Positions 21,108-33,538 of a DNA stretch of 64,000 nt are shown piece after piece. The notes beneath the pieces are model-generated. The model did no database searches, had not been told where the DNA came from, and worked only from the letters and a program-made list of their open reading frames with translations. The DNA comes from Chionis minor. Its lineage: Eukaryota; Chordata; Aves; Charadriiformes; Chionididae. Positions within the stretch are counted from its first letter, which is position 1; each line of letters begins with the position of its first letter. Location: the NCBI GenBank assembly GCA_013398295.1, contig VZSF01006922.1, forward strand, positions 117,168 to 181,167. The letters are read 5' to 3'. Made by a program: the position numbers and the translations under genes.

Positions 21108-23104
21108 TGAGAGCGTACTCAGTCCCAACATCAATGTCACCAACATAGATGTTAACGCACTACGAGCACCAATCCTAGTACTGACACCTGAGGAACACCA
21201 CTTGTCACTGGTCTCCACTTGGACATCAACCCATTGACCACAATATACCTATAGGAGGCTTTCTTGTTGCCCTCGATGCCCCTGGTGAGATTTAACTCTA
21301 TCTGGGCTTTAGCTTTCCTAATGTGATCCCTGGCTGTCCAGAAAATTTCTGTGTATTCTTCCCTGCTACTGGCAACAGCAGCATGTTGGTAGGAGTGGGA
21401 GGGATTCTGCTTTCCTTTTCCCAACAACTGTAATTTAAAACTCTTTTTACGAGGATGGCAAGCCTCTGACCAAAGGTGTTCTTTCCCTCTTCTGATAGGT
21501 GATCCCCATCAAGCCCCAGTAGACCAGGTTTCTCAAAGTCAGTCCCATGATCTAAGAAGCCATACCTCTGTCTGTGGCACCAGTCATGTAGCCGGTTACT
21601 GATTTGCCAGATTGGCCTGGCACTATCAACCTCCCTCCCTTTGACCAGGAGGGTCGATGAAAAAACTACCTGCGCTCCAGAGTCCGTGACCACTGCTCCC
21701 AGGGCTTTATAATCTTTCTTGATAATCTTCAGGCTGCTCTCAGCTACATCACTGGTGCCCACATGGAACAGCAGCAGTGGATAATAGTCTGAGGCCTGCA
21801 CAAGGCTCAGCAGTCTCTGTTGTACCCCTGATACAAGCCGCTGGCAGGCAGCACACCTCCCTAGAGAGTACATCAGGCCAGCAAATGGGTGCCTCCGTAC
21901 CTCTTGGAAGAGAGTTACCTACAACTGTCACCCATTGCTTTTTCTTAGTTGGACTGTTGTTATACGTGGAACCGATTGGGTAATCTTTCTCAGCTCCAGT
22001 ACCTCCCTCAGTGCAGTCGGTTTTGCCTCTTCACACTGCAGAGCAGTGAAGTGGTTCTGCAAGGGCACCTCAGTTTTTGGGGGAAGACTCTTCCTCCTGC
22101 AGGTCTTTGCAGTTACAAGCTTCCATTCTGTGTTACAGGCCTCCCTTGCTTCTGTGTGTGCCAGCATGGGAGTTCTTGACTGTGGGTGGTGGGTTCACTA
22201 CAGGCTGTGCTTGTAACCAGCTGCCTATCTCCTTCTGAGTCTCCCTGATGCTTTGCAGCCTCCTCAGAGCCTCCTGCAGCTCAGCCACCTGCTGCAGGAG
22301 GTTTTCCACCTGGGCACACCTCTTGCAGGCAGTTGTGCCACCTATCCCTGCCCCAGGATAAAGGTCCAGGCACCTCACACAGTCTGAGGTCTGCACTGCA
22401 GCCTCTCCCTTCCATAGTTCTGTCCAGGTGGAGGCATCAACCACTGCTAGGGTGGATGGTGCTGAGCCCTGATCCCAGGCTGCAGCCTTTGCTCTCAGAC
22501 GAGTGCCCACCATTCTGCCTTGAGTGCCCTTGACCTGTGAAGATGGTCACAGACAGTGCTTGAGTGCCCTTCCCACACGCCCTGCCATGAAAACTGCCGC
22601 ACCATGCCCTGATTGACATGCCACACCCTGTTTGCCCATTAACTCTATGTGGGCTTTAGAGCTTTCCTAACCTCATCTCTGTCTGCTTGGACTATTTCTC
22701 TGTATTCCTCCCAGGCTATCTGTCCTTGCTTCTAACCTCCGTAGGCTTCCTTTTCTGTTCCAGACTTTCCAAGAGCTCCTTGTTCATCCATGCAGGCCTC
22801 CTGGCGTTTTTGCCTGACTTCCTCTGTTGGGATGCATCACTCCTGAGCTTGGAGGACATGATCCTTGAATATTAACCAACCCCTCTCCCATCCAGGGCTT
22901 TATCCCATGGTACCCTACCATGCAGATCCCTGAAAAGGCCAAAGTCTGCTCTCCTGAAAGTCCAGGATAGTGAGCTTGCTGTGCGTCCTCCTCACCTAAG
23001 GATCTTGAACTCCACCATCCCTTTGTCACTGTAACTAAGGCTACCCTTGAGCTTCACATTCTCCACCAGCCCCTCCTTGTTGGTGAGAACAAGGTCCAGC
23101 ATGG
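21108..23104 (-). repeat. Apparent exact duplicate of 19110-21106
   Basis: As far as I can read, the 1,997 bases after the N match 19110-21106 with no difference, and all translated frames are repeated unchanged (for example the 191-codon esterase frame at 21298-21873). The first copy ends exactly at the N and the second starts exactly after it. This fits two contigs overlapping by 2 kb that were not merged. Its gene content is the ORF1, ORF2-remnant and endonuclease sequence already described. Confidence 0.9.
21298..21873 (-). pseudogene. CR1 ORF1 esterase remnant, duplicate copy
   Basis: The same 191-codon frame as 19300-19875, including HVGTSD and DGDHLS, with no amino-acid difference. 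It is probably not an independent locus. Confidence 0.75.
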
Positions 23105-23283
23105 CACCTCTGCTCATTGGCTCATCTATCACTTGGAGAAGGAAGTTATTGTCAATGCATTCCAGGAACCTCCTGGATTGCTTGTGCGCTGTTGTGTTGT
23201 CCTTCCAACAGATGTCGGGGTGGTTAAAGGCCCAATGATGACCAGGGCTTGTGAATGTGAGGCTGCTCCTATTATCTTTTTAA
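22639..23283 (-). mobile_element. CR1 ORF2 endonuclease fragment, fuller copy
   Basis: Reads through the point where the first copy met the N. On the minus strand it carries PALVIIGPFNHPDICWKDNT, a typical CR1 endonuclease block with the Asn and Asp of the catalytic 'NHPD' region, then [32 protein letters not shown] and FKILR. Stops follow. The 5' edge is near 23283, where similarity to CR1 ends. Confidence 0.78.
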
Positions 23284-25531
23284 GAGATACAGGTAGCATT
23301 TTTGGGGGGTTTTTTTACTATTATTTTTAAATTACTTCTCTGATAAAACTTCAGGGGACATTTAAATGAGTTCAGTTCTTATGGGACTTTAACTTGGTTT
23401 TACCTCTTCTTCTTTCCCACATGATCAACCTTATGGAAAACACAAACTTCTACTGTTCAGTACTTGCAGCCTTTATAGAGAACTACAGCATAATTGATTT
23501 TTCCTTCATAAATACATATATTTGCATCAATACTCATAAGAAGGATTTAACACCTTAGCAATATTTTAAAGTAAATACTCCTTTAAGAGGAAAAGGATTT
23601 TAAGATTTGAATAATACGAAATATGAAAAGTAAGCCTGCATTTGATGGATTTGTAATGGGAAAAAGTACAGACCTACAGTACCTTTCTACAGCACAGTGA
23701 AATCGAGCAATAGAGGTGAAACAGATCATGATCTAAGGAGGAGATAATGCAAAAATCCTCGTAAAGTATGTACTCCATTTTGTTGCATGAGAGGCTTGAA
23801 GTTGTCTAGCCAGAAGAGTAAGTAGCAAGATGATAAGATACCAGACTGAAAGAATTAACTTGTTGAAAGTGATAACCTGAGAGAGTGTTGGAGGTTGTAG
23901 ATCTAAACCATCTAACTGCTTAAAAAATATGCTTCATTGAGCCTGATGCAAGTATGAATTTGTATGTGAACATGTAAGTTTGACTTTAAAATATAGAAAA
24001 ATAAAAAACCCCTTTAATTACAAGGCATAAACATAAATTAAATTTGACATTAATGATATAAACAGAAAATCTGCTCTGAAGTCTGTTGCTGGATTTTTAA
24101 CACTTCACATGGTCTAAGGCTTCTATAAACTAATGAAAATACAATAATACTAATTTAGATCACTGTATAAATGGATGAATGTACTTCAGAAATATATTTT
24201 CATTTAAAGTTGTATCTGTCTTTTTTGCTGACATTCTATTTCTGTTCTTGTGTCATTTTTTAGCTAATATTTGACAACACCAAAGACAGCCTTCTGCTCC
24301 TATGTATATTATGACCATTGTTATGTAAAATTTTCTGCATGAAAGAAATTCTACTTTTGCCCTCAGAAAATGTACTTTAACACTATTATTTTTCTTTTGA
24401 ATTCTACTCTTAAAATTTGGAGAGCAGATAAAATACTTGAACAATTGTCTTTCCTACTGTGTCTTTGAAGCCGTAGTTACTATTTAAATATATTTTCCTC
24501 TTAACCTATCTTACACTTGCCAATGGATCAGATGAAAAGAACATCAAAGAATATTTCATGTCATTGTTCTCAAGATGGTTAGTAGTTGTATTCATGCAGG
24601 TTTACATGTGTAAACTTTGTATGCTGTTTTATGCCAGAACTAATATGAGCACAGTCCTTTTTCAGAAATAAAACTTTTTTTCTGAAATGTTCTGGCCTTT
24701 GAACTGCCAGACATTTTGAAAATATGACCCAAGCTTGCTGTACCACACAGAAATTCACCTTCCTCTTAATATCGTGTATCTCCTGTCCACAGATATATTA
24801 CTCTTTACTAGTTTTTATATTTTTAATAGTCTTAACCTAGACTATCAGGTTATTTCACTGTGCCCTTATACATCAGGAAAATATTTTAAAGGCCACACTT
24901 ATGTAGTCAGTTGCTGCTTTTTACTTTCTTTTCAATGTGAAATGCTAAATGTTTTGGAGTAATGACTTCCTGTTTGAAGTGTCTGTTTGTTTTGTTTTAT
25001 TATACTTTGGGGTAGAGTTTGCCATAAAAGTCAGGAGAGATGGAGCATTGCCTTTGCATTTCTGGTAACAGGCAGCAAGTCAAGTACATCACTCTTACTG
25101 AGTGCACAGATCTGCTAATGGCTGTGGGGATATTTCAGCCTGTCCATTTCAAGGGCTTGAGCCTGAAATACATAGGTCATCATGGCCGTGTGTTGCTGGC
25201 AAAAAAGTCTCAACTTGGGGAATTTTAATTGATTTAATCTGTTGCCAATTAACATAAACTTAAAAAGAAGCCTGCCATTTCTGTCCTGTATCTCAACAAG
25301 AATTCATCATAGCTGTGGTTTCTTGTGGAAATGGCTAACACTAAATCTTAATTTGAAATTTGTGGTCAGAGAAAGGTATAAACATCTTTCCTCTTAGACC
25401 TTAGTTGTGGGCTGCTCTTTTTGTCCCTGGGGCCTCTTGGTTGATGATGAGCTGCAAAACATGCAAAGATTTGCCTTTTCTCTCTGTTCAGTGCTTTAAA
25501 ACTATATTATCATACACAATAATAAAAATGT
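23284..25531. other. Unique AT-rich non-coding DNA
   Basis: Nothing recognised; open frames are at chance level. Confidence 0.55.
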
Positions 25532-27034
25532 TGTCATGGATTGGGCTGGACTGGCCACTGAATGAAAGACAGATGCTCTCCTTAATCTCTCTCCCTTCAG
25601 AGAAGGAGAGAGAGAAAATAAGAGAGAAAGACTAATGAGTTGAAAAGAAACTAAAGTACTTTAATGAAATATTAATAATAAAATAATAATAANNNNNNNN
25701 NNNNNNNNNNNNNNNNNNNNNNNNNNNNNNNNNNNNNNNNNNNNNNNNNNNNNNNNNNNNNNNNNNNNNNNNNNNNNNNNNNNNNNNNNNNNNNNNNNNN
25801 NNNNNNNNNNNNNNNNNNNNNNNNNNNNNNNNNNNNNNNNNNNNNNNNNNNNNNNNNNNNNNNNNNNNNNNNNNNNNNNNNNNNNNNNNNNNNNNNNNNN
25901 NNNNNNNNNNNNNNNNNNNNNNNNNNNNNNNNNNNNNNNNNNNNNNNNNNNNNNNNNNNNNNNNNNNNNNNNNNNNNNNNNNNNNNNNNNNNNNNNNNNN
26001 NNNNNNNNNNNNNNNNNNNNNNNNNNNNNNNNNNNNNNNNNNNNNNNNNNNNNNNNNNNNNNNNNNNNNNNNNNNNNNNNNNNNNNNNNNNNNNNNNNNN
26101 NNNNNNNNNNNNNNNNNNNNNNNNNNNNNNNNNNNNNNNNNNNNNNNNNNNNNNNNNNNNNNNNNNNNNNNNNNNNNNNNNNNNNNNNNNNNNNNNNNNN
26201 NNNNNNNNNNNNNNNNNNNNNNNNNNNNNNNNNNNNNNNNNNNNNNNNNNNNNNNNNNNNNNNNNNNNNNNNNNNNNNNNNNNNNNNNNNNNNNNNNNNN
26301 NNNNNNNNNNNNNNNNNNNNNNNNNNNNNNNNNNNNNNNNNNNNNNNNNNNNNNNNNNNNNNNNNNNNNNNNNNNNNNNNNNNNNNNNNNNNNNNNNNNN
26401 NNNNNNNNNNNNNNNNNNNNNNNNNNNNNNNNNNNNNNNNNNNNNNNNNNNNNNNNNNNNNNNNNNNNNNNNNNNNNNNNNNNNNNNNNNNNNNNNNNNN
26501 NNNNNNNNNNNNNNNNNNNNNNNNNNNNNNNNNNNNNNNNNNNNNNNNNNNNNNNNNNNNNNNNNNNNNNNNNNNNNNNNNNNNNNNNNNNNCTTTGAGC
26601 TGGACTGGCCACTGAAATGAATGACAGATGCTCTCTAACTTCTCTCTCAAGTGAGAGAAGAATGAGACAGAGAGAGACTTATGAGTTGAAAAGAAACTAA
26701 AGTACTTTAATGAAATATTAATAATAAAATAATAATAAAAAAGATAATAATATGAATAAGAAAATAGTGAAATATACAACCTTTATTGAGCTTCCAGGAT
26801 GATGATCACATCACTGGAAAGTCCCAGACTGGACTCAGCAACATACAGGAACTGGATTCCGAAACACCTCTCTGCATACCATTCCTTAGCATAAATTAAA
26901 AACATCAGACCTTATCTGGTAGAAGCCGACACTGTCTGAAAAATATGCCGTTAATTTCAGAGTTAGAAAGGGCTTAACTGAAAAGAAAAATTACTGAAAA
27001 GAATATTGGTTCTGTTTTACTTCAAACCAGGACA
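25532..27034 (-). mobile_element. ERV (solo LTR or gapped provirus), minus strand
   Basis: The + strand starts TGTCATGGATTGGGC and ends AAACCAGGACA, flanked on both sides by AATGT (25527-25531 and 27035-27039), a perfect 5-bp TSD. On the minus strand the element begins TGTCCTGGTTT, the opening of many bird LTRs. The segment after the gap (26593-26737) repeats the segment before it (25542-25692) with roughly 20% divergence. A single LTR does not explain two copies of the same LTR end; a provirus whose interior falls in the Ns does. No coding part is visible. Confidence 0.72.
25693..26592. other. Assembly gap of 900 Ns
   Basis: The size is probably an estimate. If the element is a provirus, several kilobases could be missing here. 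Confidence 0.95.
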
Positions 27035-27238
27035 AATGTAATGGAGAGCTGTGTAGTAGGAGACACAACACTTTTCAGTTTGCATCTTATGGCTAGGCTA
27101 GAAGTTAAAATTAAGCTAAACTAAGACCCATATGTAAAAATCAGTTGTATATTCATGTTTATTGAACTTCAGGAAAATACCCTCTTCTGAATTAAAATTT
27201 AATCCCTAAAAGGTAAACTTTGCAGAGCTGCATAAAAT

Positions 27239-27345
27239 GGAGCTTATGTATTCTGTAGTATGACTATTGCTGTATGATTGGAGCTTATGTATTCTGTAGT
27301 ATGACTATTGCTGTATGATTGGAGCTTATGTATTCTGTAGTATGA
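27239..27345. repeat. 41-bp minisatellite, 2.6 copies
   Basis: The unit starting GGAGCTTATGTATTCTG begins at 27239, 27280 and 27321; the third is cut after 25 bases. The copies are identical, so the array is recent or homogenised and may vary in number. Confidence 0.92.
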
Positions 27346-28968
27346 TTACCAGCTGCCTTGACATTTTCAAGTGGTTTTCTAATGTTAGACTTGTGCAAGG
27401 TGCTATACCTTAAAACTGATTTGTATTGACTCTAATGAAAGACCCTACCAAAAGTCAACGTAATATAATACAAACAATATATTCAGAAATAGTAAGAGGG
27501 TTTTGTTAATGTTCCTTCTAGCTGTATCCCGTTTTCCTTTACAGAAATATTCAGAATACAGTGTAAAAAAGTAGAATTGATGCTTATAGACAGAAAAAAT
27601 CCAGAAGACATAAGTTTAGCACCTAATCAGGTATGCTGACAAAAATGCAGTTCTTTGCTCTGGAGAAACTAACCTAGAGGAATGCTTTGGAGAGGTTTAA
27701 GAAACTGCTGGGCTCTACTTCTATCAATCTCCTTGGAAAATTTTCAGTTGTATCTCCAAATGCCAATATAACTAGGTGTCTTGACAGGTTTAGAAGTTTT
27801 GGAGATACCTCATATTAATAAATTACACATCGAAAGATTAATTATATTCCATCTTCCAGGTGTCTTTTCTGGCTCAAAACATCAGCTTCAGATTTCTATC
27901 ATTTGATATGATAACAAGCAAGTTATTTAAGTTGAAATTGGAGTCAGTCAATTGAAGGAAATCTCAGTTAAATTTGACCCGTGCTATCAATTGATGGTTC
28001 AATGTCCTCACACAGATTACAACCACTTTAATATTTCACTAAATTGTTCACTAAATGAACCATTTTAATATCAGATGCATTTAACTTACTTTTTCTATTA
28101 CTTTAATGCATATTTTAAACCTAGCCAGGGTTATATACTACTGATTGCTTGACCCAACACTGCCAACTGTACTATTATACATTGGAAGCATTTTGCTTTA
28201 CTAAATTCTTTCCAATTTTTTATAACGTATGCGGTGTGGTGGAAATAACTAGAAGACAAATGTCAATGGAAATCTTAATACCTTGACAGAAAAGAAAGAT
28301 AATAATTCAGGTCCTGAATATGCATTACTATCAGTGTCTCAATCATGTCAGCCTAAGCCGGTCTATCTTCAAGTTTCTTGCTGTAAAAAACCACAATACT
28401 TTATGATACAACAATGTCAAGATCATAAGGATGTGATATGCAAGAATACATTCATCATCATCTCATCCCATCTTTAGAAATATCCTCACTAAATTCTGGA
28501 CTGTGTTTTTATAAATCAAATGTTCAATTTTTAAGGTATATAGTAAGTTTTTCTGAAAAAAACCCAAAACTGAATCTGCAGGGTGCCTAAACTCTATGGC
28601 TTTAGGTAACATTCAACAAACCATTTCTTACAAAAAGGAGAAACTTTGAAAAAAACAATAATGCTGATCTCAGTATCTATTACAAACGGTTTGATTTCAT
28701 TTAGGGATAATACTTCTAATTTCTATGTGATCTAAACCACTAAAATAAGGCCAGTGAAATGTTAGTAGAAAAATACTATGAAGACTTTCACCTCTCGACA
28801 AACGGCAATTTGGATAATTCTGAAATAAATCTCTGGGGGTGTTTTTCTGCCTAAGACATCTCTTAAAGGACACCTTCAGGTCAACCTGGAGTGAAAAAGT
28901 AGGAAAAGAATAAAATTATGGAACAAAACCAACAACAAAATCACTATTCATGTTGGCAGCATAATAAC
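27346..28968. other. Unique non-coding DNA
   Basis: No gene or transposon recognised; the longest open frame (28283-28477) is 64 codons with no recognisable features. Confidence 0.55.
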
Positions 28969-29342
28969 AGAATCACAGAATAGTTGAGGTTGGAAGGTGT
29001 CTCTGGAGATCATCTACACCAGCCTCCGTGCTCAAAGCAGAGTCAACTTGATTCTGTTGTCCAGGACTTTGCCCAGTCAAGGTTTAGATATCTCCAAGAA
29101 GAGAGACTTCACAATGTCTCTGGGCAACCTGTTTTAGTTGCTAGTTTTCAGTCATCCTCACAGCGTTATCCAGCTGAGTTCCAAATACGTCCAAGGATGG
29201 ATATTCCCCAACCTGTTTCAGAAACTTGTTCCAGTGCTTAACCACCTTCATCGTAAAATTCTTTTTTTCCTAATATCGAGTCTGATCTTACCACTATACA
29301 TCTCTGAGAAGAGTCTGATTCTCTCCTTCTCTATAACCCCTT
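28969..29342 (-). mobile_element. CR1 LINE fragment with internal duplication
   Basis: Starts with the reversed tail (AGAATCACAGAAT) and GGTTGGAAGGTGTCTCTGG, a CR1 subfamily different from that at 3277. The block 'ctccaagaa...ctgggcaacctgtttta' recurs about 95 bp later as 'tccaaggat...caacctgtttcag', which should occur once. The element ends near the CTCTATAACCCC segment. Confidence 0.8.
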
Positions 29343-30681
29343 TTTTAAAGGAGGGTTACAGGAAGGAATATGATCTCTTTTTAGCTTTCTTTCTTTTTAT
29401 GGCAGCTCTATTCCATATATCTGTTAAACAGAAATGTGTCTATGACACAGGCACATCTTGCTGGAGAGGAGAGTAAATCAGTTAGATTTTTGTAATAGGC
29501 ATGCACTTGGCTGCACGTATTGTTGGTGCTGGTATTCAACAGAGCAATAATGATGGTCTAAGAATAAGAGATGCAAAGTGGCAGACAGCTCAACATTTTT
29601 TAATGAAGTGCAGAAAGAATGTTGAAGTTATTAACACCTTCTTCATAATCAAAGACCGTAAGCAAAATCTAACTTTAGCTTATTTAGAGAATGAAGATTC
29701 ATGAAGTAAGCAGTTCATATGACTACCTTGTTGTCAGCTTTGAATTTTGCAGCTAAGACTCTATGTTAGGGTAACAGTGAACTGAGCTCCTCATTCTTGG
29801 TAACCAACAGGAAGTAAAATTCTGTCTTGTCTACCACCTTTTTGAATATATATAGCTGGGATAAGCAGACTGTAAAGTGTATAATAGTGCAACATTTCTT
29901 GAACCTTAACAATCCTATGACAAAATTAAAGGTATTAGGATTACAATCTCTATAAGAATATAGCGAGAATATGCATTCAGTATACTTAATTGAAGCAGGG
30001 TACTGTACCAGACAAAGGTTTTTATTTAAAATTATTAAATAAAATTGCTTGGATCTGCAGCCAGCCCAGTGAATGCTGGGTGACTTGCTCCTGTGGCAGT
30101 GAAATTCTTTCTGAGTTGGTTTGTTGGAGTTTTTTTTTGTTATGTTTTGGCGTTTTTTCCCGATTTACATGTTAATAACAGCATTCCCAGTAATAGCACC
30201 ATTTGAAGAGGATGTGTGTCTCCTCTTCTCTGGCTGAGTTTCAGTGACTTTTGCTTCCTCTGTTCATTGGAAGCTCATGGTTAAAGAAATGTTTTGGTAG
30301 ACTTCTAGGGTTTTTCGGCTTTCTCTTTAAGAGTGTCATCCTTTCTCTAAAAGCATTCCTATACTCTAATTTCTAAATCAAAATAGTAGTCTTTTTAGAT
30401 TTCAGGTGCCCTTGCTTCCATCTTTGTATACATCTTGCACTACATTACATTAGAGGATTGCCAGCAAAAGCTAAGGTGTCATGAGGGCCAGGAAACAGTG
30501 CTGTGAAATCACTAACCTGAAAAAAACTATGAAGAGAAGTAGTGAAGTTGACTAAGCACCAATTTTAAGTGCTATTCAGGCTTTATATTTAATTTTACTT
30601 CACTAGGACTCTGACATTGTTGCTGATTATTTAACAGACAAAAGAAATGCCTCTGAAATATTTCTAGAGCAAAGAAAGATA
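29343..30681. other. Unique non-coding DNA
   Basis: Nothing recognised. Short open frames only. Confidence 0.55.
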
Positions 30682-31066
30682 AGAATCATAGAATCATAAG
30701 ATAATTTAGGTTCAAAAAGACCCTTAAATCATCAAGTCCAACCATAAACCTAACACTGAACAGTCCCAGCTCTTTCAGCCTTTCCTAATAGGAGACACAC
30801 TCCAGTCCCTTTGTCACTTTCGTGGCCCTTCATTGAAGTCTCTCCAGTATGTCCATGTCTCTTTTGTACTGGGAAGCTACACACTGGATGCAGAACTCAA
30901 GGCGTGGTCTCATCAGCGCTGAGTAGAGCAGAAGGATCCCCCTCCTTCAGCCTTCTGGCAACACTCCTCCTAATGCACTACAGTGTACCATCAACATTCT
31001 TTGATGAAAGGGCACATTGCTGGCTCACAACCAACCTGGTTGGCTCACAGTCAATCCTTTAGCAGA
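30682..31066 (-). mobile_element. CR1 LINE fragment, internally deleted
   Basis: Reversed tail AGAATCATAGAATCAT, then 'tcatcaagtccaaccataaacctaacactgaa' joined straight to 'cagtcccagctctttcagcc'. About 250 bp of 3'-UTR and ORF2 end present in other copies is missing. The rest encodes a degraded [13 protein letters not shown] region and ends near the CTGGCTCACA segment. Confidence 0.85.
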
Positions 31067-32635
31067 AGAGATTTTTTTTAACAGCCACATACAACACTAC
31101 AGGTCTGTAAAAAACAAACACAACCTTAATATGAATTTCATTGTTCTCTCAATATACTAAGAGCTTGAATGTGCTGGAAACACCAGAACTTCTTTTTTGT
31201 TAGTGTTTGGGTTTAGCAATTAATTTATTTTTTCAGACTTATAAAGTATAGTGCCTCATAGAAATAAGTAAATATCATCTATTTTTACTTCAAAGCTCAA
31301 TCGAAAGAAGTAATTTAGTTTTAAAAAGTGTTTATTTTGTTTTCATCTTGATTCTGTACCATTTTGTTTGATGAGGTAACGCTTGAAATAGTTTACTTGC
31401 CAGAACACCTGTGATAAGTGATTAAAAATTTGATAATCATTTTCTCCAAATGTTACCTATCTGTGTCTTTAAATAAAAGCAAGCTAGTTGCAGTCATTTA
31501 TGAATGAATATGTGACCTGGATGGTTTAATAATATTACAGTAGAAAGATTTCTATCCTTGTAATAAATTTCAGAAACAGATGAGCTTGAGGCAGATCTTC
31601 CACAAGAGGGCTCAATATTCAAACTCAGCCTTGCCAATGCTCATTTGAGAAACTGCCCAGCAGAGACTAATGCCACAGAATTTGCAGAACTTAGTTTTCT
31701 CTTAGTAAAATTATTTTCATTAACATTGTGAGTCTTACACAGTATTGCTTAGATATGTCCATATAGCATTTTTGACTCTATCTTTATTTACTGGAAATAG
31801 TTCCAAAGCATGTGTTAAACTAATATTGTTTCTAATTTGTGTGTTTGCAACACAATCCAAAAAATTAAGGACACTTCAATAATACTTCAAAAACATCTGT
31901 AGCCGCCGTTCTCAGATATAATATGAAATGTTCCATCACCTCTGTAGATAAAACCTGTATATAGCTCAGAGAATTTTACAGTTTTGCAGTTTAAGGTTCA
32001 AAAAATACTAGAAAAATCCGTTTCCATTTTATTTATTCATTTAATATTGATATGCTTCTAAAACCACTTTAAGACAAATTTGAAAACAAAAACCTTGCTC
32101 CTTCATCATGTAAACATTGAAGAAGATATTTTAAAACAGTCTTTTTGAATTAACTGCTTAATTCTCGAATTCATTTTCATTATCTAGAAAATGCTAAATT
32201 CCTTGAATTTCCATTAGAAATAAAATGGCAGCTAAAGCAGTCCTGTGTCTCCAGTTTGGATATTTTACTGAGAGATAAAACACAAATGGCAGTGTAATAA
32301 TTTCAATTTGATTAGCTTCCCTATTATTACTGAAAAGGCGTATGTCACGTTGGTGGCTTCTTAAACCCACTTGCTCCAGCATATTACTATTAAGCCAACA
32401 GAGATGCTCCCCATTTAGCTGTAGCTACGAGCCAGCTGTACAGCATCAGAGAAGAAGAAAGACAGACAGATGGTTCTCTGAGACTCAAAAGCTTGAAGAT
32501 CCCTGGACCCCATCTGCAATAGAGAAGCAGCCAGTGTCCACCTCTAGCATCTGAATTCCATCTCCTTGTCTGGGAAAACCATGCAAACAACTCTATGAGA
32601 AAGGGTCTCCAGAGTACTTGAAAAGTGGTGGAAGG
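31067..32635. other. Unique AT-rich non-coding DNA
   Basis: No repeat or gene recognised. Confidence 0.55.
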
Positions 32636-32749
32636 TGTCACGCCCCACTCAGACACGCTCAGAAGAGGTGGGGGGACTGTGACTCAGATCTGTAAATCCC
32701 TAGCGGTGTGGACTAAGATGATACAATTCTCAAGGTCCGCACACAAGCC

Positions 32750-32755
32750 TTTATT
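32750..32755 (-). terminator. LTR polyadenylation signal
   Basis: AATAAA on the minus strand in the last 120 bp of the LTR, suited to the R/U5 boundary. Confidence 0.5.
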
Positions 32756-33346
32756 AGTTTAACTAGGTCCACAATAATTGGTTCAGTATATGACAAATCA
32801 TGGCAAGCAATAAAGTACACCTTGCATTACTTAACAGATATATCACAGATTATGGTAGGCAGTACTTGACAACAGATATGCCGTGAATTATGGCAAGCAG
32901 TACAGTAAGCCTTGCATTATTTGCTTAAGTCTAAGAGAAAAGAGAAAAAAGAGAGAAAAAGAGAGAGAGATCAATCACTGGTCCTGGTTCCAGCATTGGT
33001 CCAGCCAATGGGGGGTCAGGGGATCTCTGGTTCATAGGAGAGCTCTTCTGTGTGTCCCCCAAAGAAATTCTTCCACTGCCATCTATGGGCACGTATTTTC
33101 CCCTTTTGTGTTTGCCTTGTCAGTACGACCCACCCCACTATTACAATGATGGTTTGTCTCAGGTTTCCCACCTCTCCAGGTGGTAGGAAGCATGATCTGG
33201 GTAGGGGTACAGATGCATTTAGCACATAGTGATGTCACAAGTTGAGCAGACCCATTTGGCTTTCAAAAGGCTTCCTGTCTCCTGTGTTATGCAAGAGACA
33301 AGCAGGTGCCAGCTCTATCAGTTCTTTGAGCCTGCATCATCCAGGC

Positions 33347-33400
33347 TCCATGCAAGCTCCATGCAAGCTCTATGCAAGGCCTGCATTGTGCAAGCTCCAT
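33347..33400. repeat. CTCCATGCAAG short tandem repeat in LTR
   Basis: Three adjacent 11-bp units (CTCCATGCAAG twice, then CTCTATGCAAG), followed by a degenerate unit. It lies in the U3 of the minus-strand LTR, where enhancer-like repeats are common; any function is inference. Confidence 0.7.
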
Positions 33401-33538
33401 CGTGTCCATGCTGTGGGTATAGCTTCCTTTCACAGTACTTGTGAGTGTTTGAGACATTCAGAAAGGTTCAGAAGGCCTTCACCTCCACTTCCCCCGGTCT
33501 TTGTTTTGGGGAGCCTACAAGTTGTTTCTTACAGAAGG

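Larger units (their letters stand above)
32636..33533 (-). mobile_element. Solo ERV LTR, 898 bp
   Basis: The + strand starts TGTCACGCCCC and ends TTTCTTACA, flanked by a perfect 5-bp TSD, GAAGG (32631-32635 and 33534-33538). On the minus strand an AATAAA (reverse of 32750-32755) lies about 115 bp from the end, as in an LTR 3' part, so the element is read on the minus strand. It holds a GA-rich tract (about 32935-32970) and an 11-bp repeat (33347-33400). No proviral interior is present. Confidence 0.85.

Noticed and set aside
25632..26779. Open frames of over 300 codons across the N gap
   Set aside because: They consist almost entirely of unknown residues from the 900 Ns and are not real frames.
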